Of a DNA stretch of 37,306 bases, positions 24,201-30,836 are shown in pieces; positions within the stretch are counted from its first letter, which is position 1, and every line of letters starts with the position of its first letter. A program made the position numbers and the translations under genes. The stretch covers positions 1-37,306 of the forward strand of contig JBAZFB010000015.1 of the NCBI GenBank assembly GCA_041653595.1, in the 5' to 3' direction. The notes under the pieces were generated by a model. The model was not told the DNA's origin. It ran no database searches and saw only the letters and a program-made list of their open reading frames with translations. This DNA is from Candidatus Omnitrophota bacterium (GTDB lineage: Bacteria > Omnitrophota > Gorgyraeia > Pluralincolimonadales > Pluralincolimonadaceae).

Positions 24201-25552
24201 GCTACAAGAGAAAATTATGTGTGGTAGCTTCTGACGGGACGCGGTACGGGATCGACGACAGGAGGGTGAAACTGCTGCTGCCGCCGATGGGCACGATGGG
24301 GCCGCAGGGGCTGGCAGCTGTTTTTAAAACGGCGGGAATAAACGCGATAGCTCTCCAGCCGTCAGACGGCATTTCGCTTAAACACGGACGGGCGAATACG
24401 ACATGCAAGGAATGCCTGCCGCTCATATTAAGCACCGGGAGTCTCATAAAATATCTGGAACACCGGGAGGACGGGGAGATACTCGTCTATTTTATGCCTT
24501 CGACCGGCGGGAACTGCAGGTTCGGGCAATATAAGACGTTCTTTAATGACCTCATAACGAAAAAGCGGATAAAGGACCTGGCGGTCTATTCGATGGATAC
24601 CCAGAACAGCTACCTGGGCATGGGCAACAGTTTCAACATACTACTGCTTAAAGGCACGCTCATTTATGACGCGATGTATGACATAAAGAACGCGCTTAAG
24701 GTTTTGGCGAAAGACAGAGAAGCGGCGATGGGGATCTTCGATAAGCAGTGGGAGAATATTGTGCATTGCCTCGGGAAAAAAGGAGCCGGCCTTTACGAAG
24801 TCCTTGAGGCGGCGGCCGCCGCGCTAAAGGCCATTCCGCTGAAATACCCGCTCTCCGAGGCGACCACGGTGGCTATAATGGGCGAGATATACGTAAGGCG
24901 CGATGATTTCTGCTGCAACCCGCTCATCGAGAGGCTCGCGCAGAAAGGGATAGTCGCGAAGACCTCCCCGGTCCTCGAGTGGATCTGCTATGTCGATTAC
25001 CTTGTGAAGAATAAATTGATAGAATCGAACCTGGGAATATCCGGCAAGATAGAATTCTTCGTGAAGACATTTTTACAGAGGAGCTACGAGAAGAAGATAA
25101 AGGGCATACTCGCCGGCTCCGGGCTCTACCATAATGACGCGATAGATATAGAAAAAATAATGAAGGCAGGGAGGAACTTTATCGACGAGCAGCTTACCGG
25201 GGAATCCATCGTCGTCGTGGGCTCGGCATTGAACGAAATAGTGGAATACGTCTCGGGGGTGATAAGCGTCGGGCCGTTCGCGTGCCTGCCCACCAGGATA
25301 ATAGAATCGATATTGAACGGGAGCATGAACTTGAGCACGAAGAGAGAATTATCCGACCGGGATTTCCCCGGGCTCAAGGAGGTGGAGGAGCTTCCCTTCC
25401 TGTCCATAGAGATAGACGGCACGCCTTTTCCGCCTTTGATAGAAGCCAAGATCGAGGCGTTCTGCCTCCAGACAAAAAGATTGCACAAGAAGATCGTCAC
25501 TTCGGACGCTGAAAAAGAGGACGGCTACCTCAGCTCTCTCCATAGCCGGTAG
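21236..25552 (+). CDS. Giant acyl-CoA dehydratase activase / double-cubane-type reductase fusion (COG1924-DUF2229-COG3580-COG3581)
   Basis: The ATG at 21,236 follows an AAGGAAGGG site; the frame is open upstream but without support. The product has 1,438 residues. Two BadF/HgdC-like ASKHA ATPase domains come first. Domain 1 has cluster cysteines Cys126 (KCASGTGE) and Cys164. Domain 2 starts at GLDVGSTTTKA (Asp307) with Cys428 (ACSAGTGS) and Cys468 (DQCAAFISSD), spaced like the cluster ligands in HgdC. Then come a DUF2229 region (about 590-830), a COG3580 region (VVLLGRAYN, FSCGPDSFI) and a COG3581 region (CKECLPLILSTG, STGGNCRFGQY). Such proteins use ATP to push electrons to very low potential for hard reductions. 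In this operon it may feed the radical-SAM enzyme or reduce an S/Se species; that is inference. Its 3' end overlaps convergent mazG by 28 bases. Confidence 0.9.
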   Translation: MIKSCGICVGASNLTSVEIYKEEHRLRVGKVISVPHEGNIFGCLEQALNRLLDDGYRNIAVTGRKVDSSVNLPWISEPEAVEEALKFVNTDKKRYNAVVSMGAELFVAYVLDKHGNISGVRTLNKCASGTGEFFAQQLRRMNLSLGEAEKLVSSDKVYRLSSRCSVFCKSDCTHALNKGQNVSEILAGLCEMMSRKVMELLVDMPKEKVMLIGGVALNPRVISFLKKEIHSIYVPNEAAYFEALGAALWIMEHNAVISGAKLSKDRRRSSRYTALPPLRSALPLVEFKDAWERTEYSDGDVCILGLDVGSTTTKAVIMRERDNAVLDSVYLRTNGNPVEASRNCYKALEKNLNKKIKITGLGVTGSGRQIAALHAMTDGIVNEIIAHARAAVYFDDEVDTIFEIGGQDAKYTHIKNMVACDYAMNEACSAGTGSFLEESCKETLGVELREIERYAMKGENPPNFNDQCAAFISSDIKTASYEGLKKEDIVAGLVYSICMNYSNRVKGNRIVGDKVLMQGGVCYNKAVPVAMASLLGKKIVVPPEPGLMGAFGAALEIKDKMDKGLLKRKDFELSWLIGRDVKYHDSFKCKGGAEKCDRGCSILRIEIGGRIYLFGGSCNRYYNINHSVNVDETKLNLVKMRQDKLFAPPAQGETAPEAAKTVGISRSFLTHTFFPLYCTFFSSLGMRVVVSDAISDYGVQHKRAPFCYPAEIAHGLFHNLLEKDLDYIFLPQVLELKSKKAEKSRKEQQSTCVILQSEPYYLKNTFKNFDKNNVLVPVLDFSKGLGGARKAFVEMSGKMGFSKRDAVRAYEAACGRQDDFTKGLKQYGRACLGELKKDPDRIAVVLLGRAYNTFAAEANMAIPDKFSSRGVTVMPFDSLPYEDESDDANMYWASGQMILKAARFIKKHAQLYPVFVTNFSCGPDSFIVGNVRDIMDKKPILILEIDSHTADAGINTRIEAFLDIVERSRKLDAAPSDGGEAFTPARCISYKRKLCVVASDGTRYGIDDRRVKLLLPPMGTMGPQGLAAVFKTAGINAIALQPSDGISLKHGRANTTCKECLPLILSTGSLIKYLEHREDGEILVYFMPSTGGNCRFGQYKTFFNDLITKKRIKDLAVYSMDTQNSYLGMGNSFNILLLKGTLIYDAMYDIKNALKVLAKDREAAMGIFDKQWENIVHCLGKKGAGLYEVLEAAAAALKAIPLKYPLSEATTVAIMGEIYVRRDDFCCNPLIERLAQKGIVAKTSPVLEWICYVDYLVKNKLIESNLGISGKIEFFVKTFLQRSYEKKIKGILAGSGLYHNDAIDIEKIMKAGRNFIDEQLTGESIVVVGSALNEIVEYVSGVISVGPFACLPTRIIESILNGSMNLSTKRELSDRDFPGLKEVEELPFLSIEIDGTPFPPLIEAKIEAFCLQTKRLHKKIVTSDAEKEDGYLSSLHSR

Positions 25553-26295
25553 AGCTCTTCAAAACCGCATTCGTTCATTTTTTTAGCGCGTTTTTTCAGC
25601 GCCCGCTCGATATTCCCGAACCGTTTGGCGAATTTCTTTGTGGCGCTGTGGAGGGCTTCCTCGGCGTCGATGCCGCCGAAGCGGGAGAGTATCACGATAA
25701 CGAACAATAAGTCGCCGATCTCTTCAGCGAGGCGGCACTTGTTGCCGCTTTTTAATTCCGCCTTTACTTCTTCAAGCTCCTCATGGATCTTATCGACGAC
25801 AAATTTAACATCCGGCCAATCGAACCCCTGGTGGGCCGCGCGCCTGGAGACCTTCTGGGCCTTGATCAGGGCCGGCAGTGTCTTCGGTACGCCGTCTAAT
25901 ATGCTCTTCCTGTCTTTATAGGACCTTTCCTGCTCCTTGCGCGATTGCCAGTGTTTATAGGCGTCGTCCTCGTCCTTCGCCCTGTGTTTTCCGAAGACGT
26001 GCGGGTGGCGGTTGAGCATCTTCTTCGCCGACGTCCGCAGGACATCGTCGATATCGAAGGCGCCCCGCTCTTTCGCGATCTGGGCCTGGAATACCACCTG
26101 GAAAAGGAAATCCCCGAGCTCGTCCTTTAGTTTTTCCGGGTCTTTGGAATCTATCGCGTCGCAGAGCTCATACGCTTCCTCTATGATGTGTTTTTTGAGG
26201 GAGGAATGTGTCTGGGCCCTGTCCCACGGACAGCCGTCCTTCGCCCGAAGGCGGGCCATTATTCCGGTTAATTTCTCGAAAGGTCTTATGCTCAT
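25525..26295 (-). CDS. mazG: Nucleoside triphosphate pyrophosphohydrolase MazG
   Basis: This 256-residue protein has tandem MazG domains. The N-terminal one has KDGCPWDRAQTHSSLKKHI, EEAYELCDAI and ELGDFLFQVV. The C-terminal one has EELEEVKAEL and EEIGDLLFVIV, giving the EExxE...ExxD metal sites in both. MazG hydrolyses NTPs and dNTPs to monophosphates, cleaning the pool or affecting (p)ppGpp. It is divergent from the TPR-gluzincin gene and convergent with the giant activase, whose coding end it overlaps by 28 bases. The -10 of its own promoter is at 26,327-26,332. Confidence 0.95.
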   Translation of the reverse strand: MSIRPFEKLTGIMARLRAKDGCPWDRAQTHSSLKKHIIEEAYELCDAIDSKDPEKLKDELGDFLFQVVFQAQIAKERGAFDIDDVLRTSAKKMLNRHPHVFGKHRAKDEDDAYKHWQSRKEQERSYKDRKSILDGVPKTLPALIKAQKVSRRAAHQGFDWPDVKFVVDKIHEELEEVKAELKSGNKCRLAEEIGDLLFVIVILSRFGGIDAEEALHSATKKFAKRFGNIERALKKRAKKMNECGFEELYRLWRELR

Positions 26296-26296
26296 A

Positions 26297-26325
26297 TGGA
26301 CATGCGTTTCCGGTTAAGGTATACT
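26297..26325 (+). promoter_or_regulatory. Promoter of the TPR-gluzincin/era unit, almost no leader
   Basis: TGGACA (26,297-26,302) and TATACT (26,320-26,325), 17 bases apart, each match consensus at 5 of 6 positions. The ATG at 26,335 is 9 bases beyond the -10, so the mRNA would have a leader of at most about 3 bases, and no Shine-Dalgarno site exists. Confidence 0.6.
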
Positions 26326-26326
26326 G

Positions 26327-26354
26327 ATTATAACATGAAATCCGAGATCCTCAA
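26327..26354 (-). promoter_or_regulatory. Promoter of mazG
   Basis: On the minus strand a perfect TATAAT (26,332-26,327) lies 16 bases from TTGAGG (26,354-26,349). Its -10 is one base away from the plus-strand -10 at 26,320-26,325, so the two divergent promoters cannot be occupied together. Confidence 0.55.
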
Positions 26355-27504
26355 AATTTTTGTGGTCGCCCTGGCTGTTGTTACGCCGGTCCAGGCCTAC
26401 GGCCGCGCCACAAACGACCCGGCAGCGGCCGCGATGTATAACGAGATGGGTGTCAAGGCTTTCAAGGACGGCGCGACGGCGGCAGCGGTATCCTACTTCG
26501 AACAGGCCCGCAGGCTTAACCCCTCGGATAAGACGATAAAGAAGAACCTTGCCGCCGCCTACACCGGCCAGGGCATGGCCGAATACGACAAGAGGGACCT
26601 CGCCGACGCGCAAAAATATTTCGAGGCCGCGCTTCAACTCGACCCTGAGAACGTGGATTCGCTGGTCTTATTGGGCGATATAAAATACCTGTCGCAAAAG
26701 ATGGACGAAGCGAAGGCCCTTTGGGAAAAAGTGTTAAAGGTGTACCCGGATTATCGGTACAGGAAAGAGATCGAAGAAAAAATAGCGAAACTGGCCAAGG
26801 AAGCGAAGGTCGAGAAAGATTACCGCTCGACCGGGATGGACCGGTTCGAGATCAAATATTCGCGCGAAGGCGCCAGGTTAAGTTATAATATAAGGTATTA
26901 CCTCCAGGAGGCATACAGGCTCCTCGGGCAGGACTTCGATTACCGTCCCGGTTACAGGATAACGGTCCTGATATCGGACAGGGAACAGTTCGAGACGATA
27001 GGCGGATGGCCGGCCGGGACCCAGGGAGGATATGACGGCAAGATACGGCTCCCCCTGATAGGCGCGGATTACACGCCCGACCACATACGGGGGCTGGTCT
27101 GGCATGAATACACGCACCTGATCGTGGAAGACCTTTCCAAGGGAAGGGCGCCGCTGTGGATGAACGAAGGGCTTGCCTATTACGAGGGTTTTAAGTATAT
27201 GAAAAAGCGCATGGCTACATTGAAGGCTGCGGTCGATAAGAACCGGCTGATACCCCTCGCCGGCCTCGATGATGTTCTGAAGGCGCAAGACGTCGGTGAA
27301 GAGTACTGGCTCGCGTGCGAGGAGTCGTATACCATAGCCTCTTACATGATGAAGAGGTATAACAAATACACCATCCGCGAGATCCTTAAGGGGATGGGCG
27401 GGGGCGAGACGTTCGAGACGGTCATGAAAAAGAAATTTAACACATCCATGAAAGAATTCGAAAAACGCTGGCTTACCGAATTAAATAAAGGCAGGCTCTA
27501 CTGA
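26335..27504 (+). CDS. Exported TPR protein with gluzincin (peptidase MA-like) domain
   Basis: ATG 26,335 is chosen because it begins a good signal peptide (MKSEILKIFVVALAVVTPVQAYG, shown in part, cleavage near residue 22). The product is 389 residues. Residues about 30-170 hold three to four TPR-like repeats for protein binding. The C-terminal half is a zinc metallopeptidase domain with WHEYTH (His257, Glu258, His261) and third ligand Glu278 in WMNEGLAYYEG, the HExxH...E pattern of gluzincins. It probably acts in the periplasm. Its target is unknown. It is transcribed with era, whose start is 1 base after its stop. Confidence 0.88.
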   Translation: MKSEILKIFVVALAVVTPVQAYGRATNDPAAAAMYNEMGVKAFKDGATAAAVSYFEQARRLNPSDKTIKKNLAAAYTGQGMAEYDKRDLADAQKYFEAALQLDPENVDSLVLLGDIKYLSQKMDEAKALWEKVLKVYPDYRYRKEIEEKIAKLAKEAKVEKDYRSTGMDRFEIKYSREGARLSYNIRYYLQEAYRLLGQDFDYRPGYRITVLISDREQFETIGGWPAGTQGGYDGKIRLPLIGADYTPDHIRGLVWHEYTHLIVEDLSKGRAPLWMNEGLAYYEGFKYMKKRMATLKAAVDKNRLIPLAGLDDVLKAQDVGEEYWLACEESYTIASYMMKRYNKYTIREILKGMGGGETFETVMKKKFNTSMKEFEKRWLTELNKGRLY

Positions 27505-27505
27505 T

Positions 27506-28402
27506 ATGGCGGACAAAAAAGTATTCAAATCAGGGTTCGTGGCGATAATAGGCAGGCCGAACGTCGGCAAGTCGACGGTACTTAACCGCCTTGTCGGAGA
27601 GAAGGTCGCCATCGTCACGCAGAAACCCGAGACGACGCGCAACAAGATACAGGGGATATTGACCCGCCCCGACGCCCAGGTGGTATTCGTCGATACGCCG
27701 GGGATACATAAGCCCAAGAACCTCCTCGGAAAACAGATAACGCAGGTCGCGAAGGACGTTTTGCTCGAAGTGGACCTTATCGTCTTCGTCCTGGACGTCA
27801 CAAAAGGCATAACCCCGGAAGATATGCTCATATTCAACCTCGTGAAAGCCGCGAATAAGCCGGCCATTTTGTTGATAAACAAGATAGACTTAAGGAGCAA
27901 GTCGCTCGCCCTGCCGCTTATCGAGGAAGGGGCCCGGCTCTACGATTTCAGGGATATAATCCCGACGTCGGCGTCAAACGGCGACAATATGGACGTCCTC
28001 CTCAAGAAAGTCATCGACTACCTTCCCGAGGGGCCGAAGTATTTTCCCGACAGCCAATTTACCGACAAGACCGAAAAGTTCATGGTCGCCGAGATGATCC
28101 GCGAGAAAGCCCTCGTGCTTACGCATGAGGAGGTGCCGCATTCCCTGGCCGTGCTTATAGAGGAATTTACCGAGCGCCCGAAGAAGCTTGTCTATATAAG
28201 GGCGGTGATATATGTCGAGCGCCATTCGCAGAAGAAGATACTGGTCGGCCACAAGGGCCAGATGTTAAAATCCATCGGCGAATCCGCGAGGAGTGACATC
28301 CAAAAATTCCTGAACCGCCACGCCTACATTGAGCTGTGGGTCAAGGTCCACGAGAACTGGCGCAAGGACCCCAACGCGCTGAAGATGCTCGGCTACGCGT
28401 AA
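27506..28402 (+). CDS. era: GTPase Era (ribosome assembly)
   Basis: This 298-residue protein is the conserved GTPase that binds 16S rRNA and helps mature the 30S subunit. All G motifs are present: GRPNVGKST (G1), the TTRNKIQGI switch (G2), DTPGIHKP (G3), NKID (G4) and TSASNGDN (G5). The C-terminal KH domain is seen in the VERHSQKKILVGHKGQMLK region, with the ELWVKVHENWRKD end. Length is normal. No terminator is seen directly after the stop; a separate RNA locus follows. Confidence 0.97.
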   Translation: MADKKVFKSGFVAIIGRPNVGKSTVLNRLVGEKVAIVTQKPETTRNKIQGILTRPDAQVVFVDTPGIHKPKNLLGKQITQVAKDVLLEVDLIVFVLDVTKGITPEDMLIFNLVKAANKPAILLINKIDLRSKSLALPLIEEGARLYDFRDIIPTSASNGDNMDVLLKKVIDYLPEGPKYFPDSQFTDKTEKFMVAEMIREKALVLTHEEVPHSLAVLIEEFTERPKKLVYIRAVIYVERHSQKKILVGHKGQMLKSIGESARSDIQKFLNRHAYIELWVKVHENWRKDPNALKMLGYA

Positions 28403-28412
28403 CTTTTCCCCC

Positions 28413-28440
28413 TTGTATTTTACCCAAAGTATGGCATACT
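28413..28440 (+). promoter_or_regulatory. Putative promoter of the structured RNA
   Basis: TTGTAT (28,413-28,418) and CATACT (28,435-28,440) are separated by 16 bases, each matching consensus at 4 of 6 positions. The predicted start near 28,447 coincides with the 5' strand of the long closing helix, which supports the assignment. Confidence 0.4.
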
Positions 28441-28446
28441 TCAATT

Positions 28447-28726
28447 GACCGAAGAGGGCAAAGCCGCTCAGCGCGAATAGGCCAAAACGCGTTGATGCCG
28501 CATCAGTCGGCGCCGAAAGGGCGGGACGCAAAACCTCAAGCCTAAATCCCGCAGTCAGGGGACAAGGCCAAAAGGTTGCCGAAACTGGAGAAAAGGTCAA
28601 AGGCGTAGGTTGCCCCCTTAACGGTCAACTGACAATAATTGCCAACGGCTAGCAGGATTCAAGAAAGAAGCGGCAGTATCGCAGTAAGCAGCTTCGAAGG
28701 GGTTTAGAGCCGTTGGCGTTTTTTTT
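28447..28726 (+). ncRNA. Structured RNA of about 280 bases with GEMM-I (cyclic-di-GMP riboswitch)-like blocks
   Basis: The 358 bases between era and the next ORF hold no gene but much structure. A closing helix pairs TTGACCG (28,445-28,451) with CGGTCAA (28,622-28,628) and continues AAGAGGGCAA with TTGCCCCCTT (28,610-28,619, one mismatch). An inner helix pairs CAGTCGGC (28,504-28,511) with GCCG and ACTG (28,578-28,587). Inside are a GAAA loop (28,515-28,518), GGGACGCAAAACC (28,523-28,535), and GCCTAAA leading a hairpin (GCCT/AGGC, TCCC/GGGA; 28,540-28,568). GGTTGCCGAA follows at 28,574-28,583. These blocks, in this order, resemble the cyclic-di-GMP-I aptamer. The 5' GGCAAACC block is not in its usual place, and about 50 extra bases precede the core, so this is an unusual variant or a different RNA. 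It may act in cis on the patatin gene or be free-standing. Confidence 0.5.
28641..28726 (+). terminator. Terminator with long structured loop ending the RNA
   Basis: A perfect 10-bp stem, GCCAACGGCT (28,641-28,650) with AGCCGTTGGC (28,708-28,717), is followed by G and eight T. The 57-base loop contains a second hairpin, GAAGC/GCTTC (28,667-28,671 with 28,691-28,695). Such a wide loop is unusual for a simple terminator and would suit a riboswitch expression platform. Confidence 0.72.
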
Positions 28727-28753
28727 GACTTTTCCCTCCCAAGCCTATATAAT
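28725..28753 (+). promoter_or_regulatory. Promoter of the patatin-fusion gene, overlapping the terminator T-tract
   Basis: TTGACT (28,725-28,730) begins within the terminator T-run and lies 17 bases before a perfect TATAAT (28,748-28,753). The expected start is at about 28,760, directly at the ATG (28,761), so this transcript would be leaderless. Confidence 0.7.
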
Positions 28754-28760
28754 ACAAGAG

Positions 28761-30809
28761 ATGAACCCTGCCAACCCAAGCATAGACAAAGCGTCCATAA
28801 TAAGAAGGATACCTATCTTCTCAGGCCTACCGAGCGCGGCCCAAAAGCTGATAGAGGATTATTCCTATGTAGCTGAATACAAGAGGAACCATATTCTCTA
28901 CCGCGAAGGCGGCCCGGCCGATTCCTTTTACTGCATGGTCACGGGGAGGGCGAAGGTATTCGTAAGGACGCCGTCCGGGGAAGAGAGGACGCTTGTCCAC
29001 CTGCACCGCGGCGACTATGTGGGCATAATCTCGCTCCTTACCTCCGAGCCGCACTCCGCATCGGTCCGCATAATAAACGATTCGCTGGTCCTCCGCATAG
29101 ATAAAAAGAATTTCGATCTCCTTCTCAAGGAAGCGCCCCAGCTTGCCCTGAAATTTACCGAGGCGCTCTCGCGCCGCCTGAAGAAGGCAGAATCGAAACA
29201 GAGGACGGTCTTCGAGTCTTCGATAATATCCGTCTTCGGGCTCGCGAAAAAATCCGGGCGGACAATGTACGCGGTCAACCTCGCGATAGCGCTGGCCTAT
29301 GAGACGCGCAAAAAGGTCATACTCCTTGATATGAGCCATTCGGGGAACGAATGCTCCTCGATGCTGCAGATGGATGAGCTTAAACGCATCGACCTGAAGC
29401 GCCACAGCATGAATTACGAGGAAGCAAGGCCCCTGATAGCAAAATACGAAGCCGGGGGCATATACCTCCTTAACATGGGCTGCGACGACCACAGCAAGAT
29501 CGAGCCGTCGCATATCATCTCTTTTTTGAGTTCCCTGGCGTCCGAGTTCAATTACATCATCGTCGACATGCCGGCGGAGATAGACAAGCCTACCTATAAG
29601 CTTCTCGAGCAGTCAGACCTCATACATGTAGTCAGTGACTGCAATGAGCATAACCTGAAAGCTACGGGAATGCTCATAAAAGAACTTAAGAAGACGGTGC
29701 AGGACCCCGAAAATACCGTCAAGGCGATAATAAACGAATTTGTGCGGACCGAGAGTTTCGAGGAAGAGGTAAAATTACTGGGCCACAAGGCCTATGCCGC
29801 GCTTCCGGACCTGGGGTTGCTTGCCGGGATGATGTCAGCGGGATTGCCCCCGGTATTGGCTGTCCCGGAGAGCCTCTATTCGAGGTCCGTAAGGAGGATA
29901 GCCCGCGAGATCGGGAAGATCCTCGTCGGCCTCGCGCTCGGCTCCGGCGCGGCGCTCGGGCTGGTCCATATAGGCGTATTGAAAGTGCTGGAGAGGGAGA
30001 AGATACCGGTAGATTTTATTGCCGGCACGTCGATAGGCGCGGTGATCGGCGCTTTCTGGGCGTCCGGCATAGAGATCGAGGAGCTCGAAAAGATAGCGCT
30101 GAGATTCAAGAGGAAGGACACGCTCTTTTCGCTGGCGGATTTTTCGCTCATACCGCTGCAGGGTTTCATGAACGGGAATAATTTCAAGAAGTTTTTCCGG
30201 GAACACCTCGGGAAGAAGACATTCCACGATACGCATATCCCGCTGAAGATCGTCGCGAATACGCTCCGCTCGCGGGAGAACATAGTTTTTGACGAGGGCA
30301 GCCTCGTCGACGCGCTCAGGGCATCATGCTCCATTCCGGCATTCATAAAACCCGTAAGATACGGGGACGACTTCCTTATCGACGGCGGCACCCTCGACCC
30401 GGTGCCGATAGACGTCCTGGCGAAACTCGGCGCGAAGAAGATAATAGCGGTGAATTGCCTGCCAAGCCAGGAAGAGATGATGAAGGCCTTCAAGGAATTC
30501 GAGGAGAAGCGCAGGGCCGACGAGATAAGGCTGTCGCAGCGCACGGTATTCTCGCGCCTCGCCTATAATTTCAGGAACTGGGTGCGCCGGACATTCGCGC
30601 CTAACGTATTCGACGTGATGATGAATGTTTCGCTGGCGATGCAGTATGCATTCGCCGAGGCTTCGTCCAAGGACGCGGATTGCGTCATACATCCGGTCCT
30701 CCAGAACGCGGCGTGGTTTGAATTGTATAAAGTAGAGGCGCTGATAAGGCGCGGGGAGCAGGAGACGGAAAAAATGCTCCCGCAGATAAAAGCATTGATA
30801 GAGGAATGA
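28761..30809 (+). CDS. Cyclic-nucleotide-binding domain / MinD-like domain / patatin phospholipase fusion
   Basis: ATG 28,761 is preferred: the frame is open further up, but only a TTG within the terminator could start it. The protein has 682 residues. Residues about 15-135 form a Crp-type cyclic-nucleotide-binding domain (HILYREGGPADSFYCMV, HRGDYVGIISLL). Residues about 155-390 resemble a MinD/ParA-like ATPase, but the expected KGGxGKT loop is AKKSGRTM, so ATP binding is doubtful. Residues about 390-600 are a patatin lipase: a GSGAALG oxyanion loop near residue 395, nucleophile Ser424 in GTSIGA, and Asp541 in DGG. The order cNMP domain then patatin recalls NTE/RssA-type phospholipases; the ParA-like insert is unusual. 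It probably cleaves membrane phospholipids under ligand control. Confidence 0.88.
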   Translation: MNPANPSIDKASIIRRIPIFSGLPSAAQKLIEDYSYVAEYKRNHILYREGGPADSFYCMVTGRAKVFVRTPSGEERTLVHLHRGDYVGIISLLTSEPHSASVRIINDSLVLRIDKKNFDLLLKEAPQLALKFTEALSRRLKKAESKQRTVFESSIISVFGLAKKSGRTMYAVNLAIALAYETRKKVILLDMSHSGNECSSMLQMDELKRIDLKRHSMNYEEARPLIAKYEAGGIYLLNMGCDDHSKIEPSHIISFLSSLASEFNYIIVDMPAEIDKPTYKLLEQSDLIHVVSDCNEHNLKATGMLIKELKKTVQDPENTVKAIINEFVRTESFEEEVKLLGHKAYAALPDLGLLAGMMSAGLPPVLAVPESLYSRSVRRIAREIGKILVGLALGSGAALGLVHIGVLKVLEREKIPVDFIAGTSIGAVIGAFWASGIEIEELEKIALRFKRKDTLFSLADFSLIPLQGFMNGNNFKKFFREHLGKKTFHDTHIPLKIVANTLRSRENIVFDEGSLVDALRASCSIPAFIKPVRYGDDFLIDGGTLDPVPIDVLAKLGAKKIIAVNCLPSQEEMMKAFKEFEEKRRADEIRLSQRTVFSRLAYNFRNWVRRTFAPNVFDVMMNVSLAMQYAFAEASSKDADCVIHPVLQNAAWFELYKVEALIRRGEQETEKMLPQIKALIEE

Positions 30810-30836
30810 TCATCTATACTATAAGGAGAGGGACTG

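Noticed and set aside
28447..28726. RNase P RNA, tmRNA, SRP RNA or retron RNA for the intergenic RNA
   Set aside because: The RNase P GAGGAAAGTCC and tmRNA tRNA-like ends are absent, no SRP Alu/S-domain motif is seen, and no reverse transcriptase gene is nearby.
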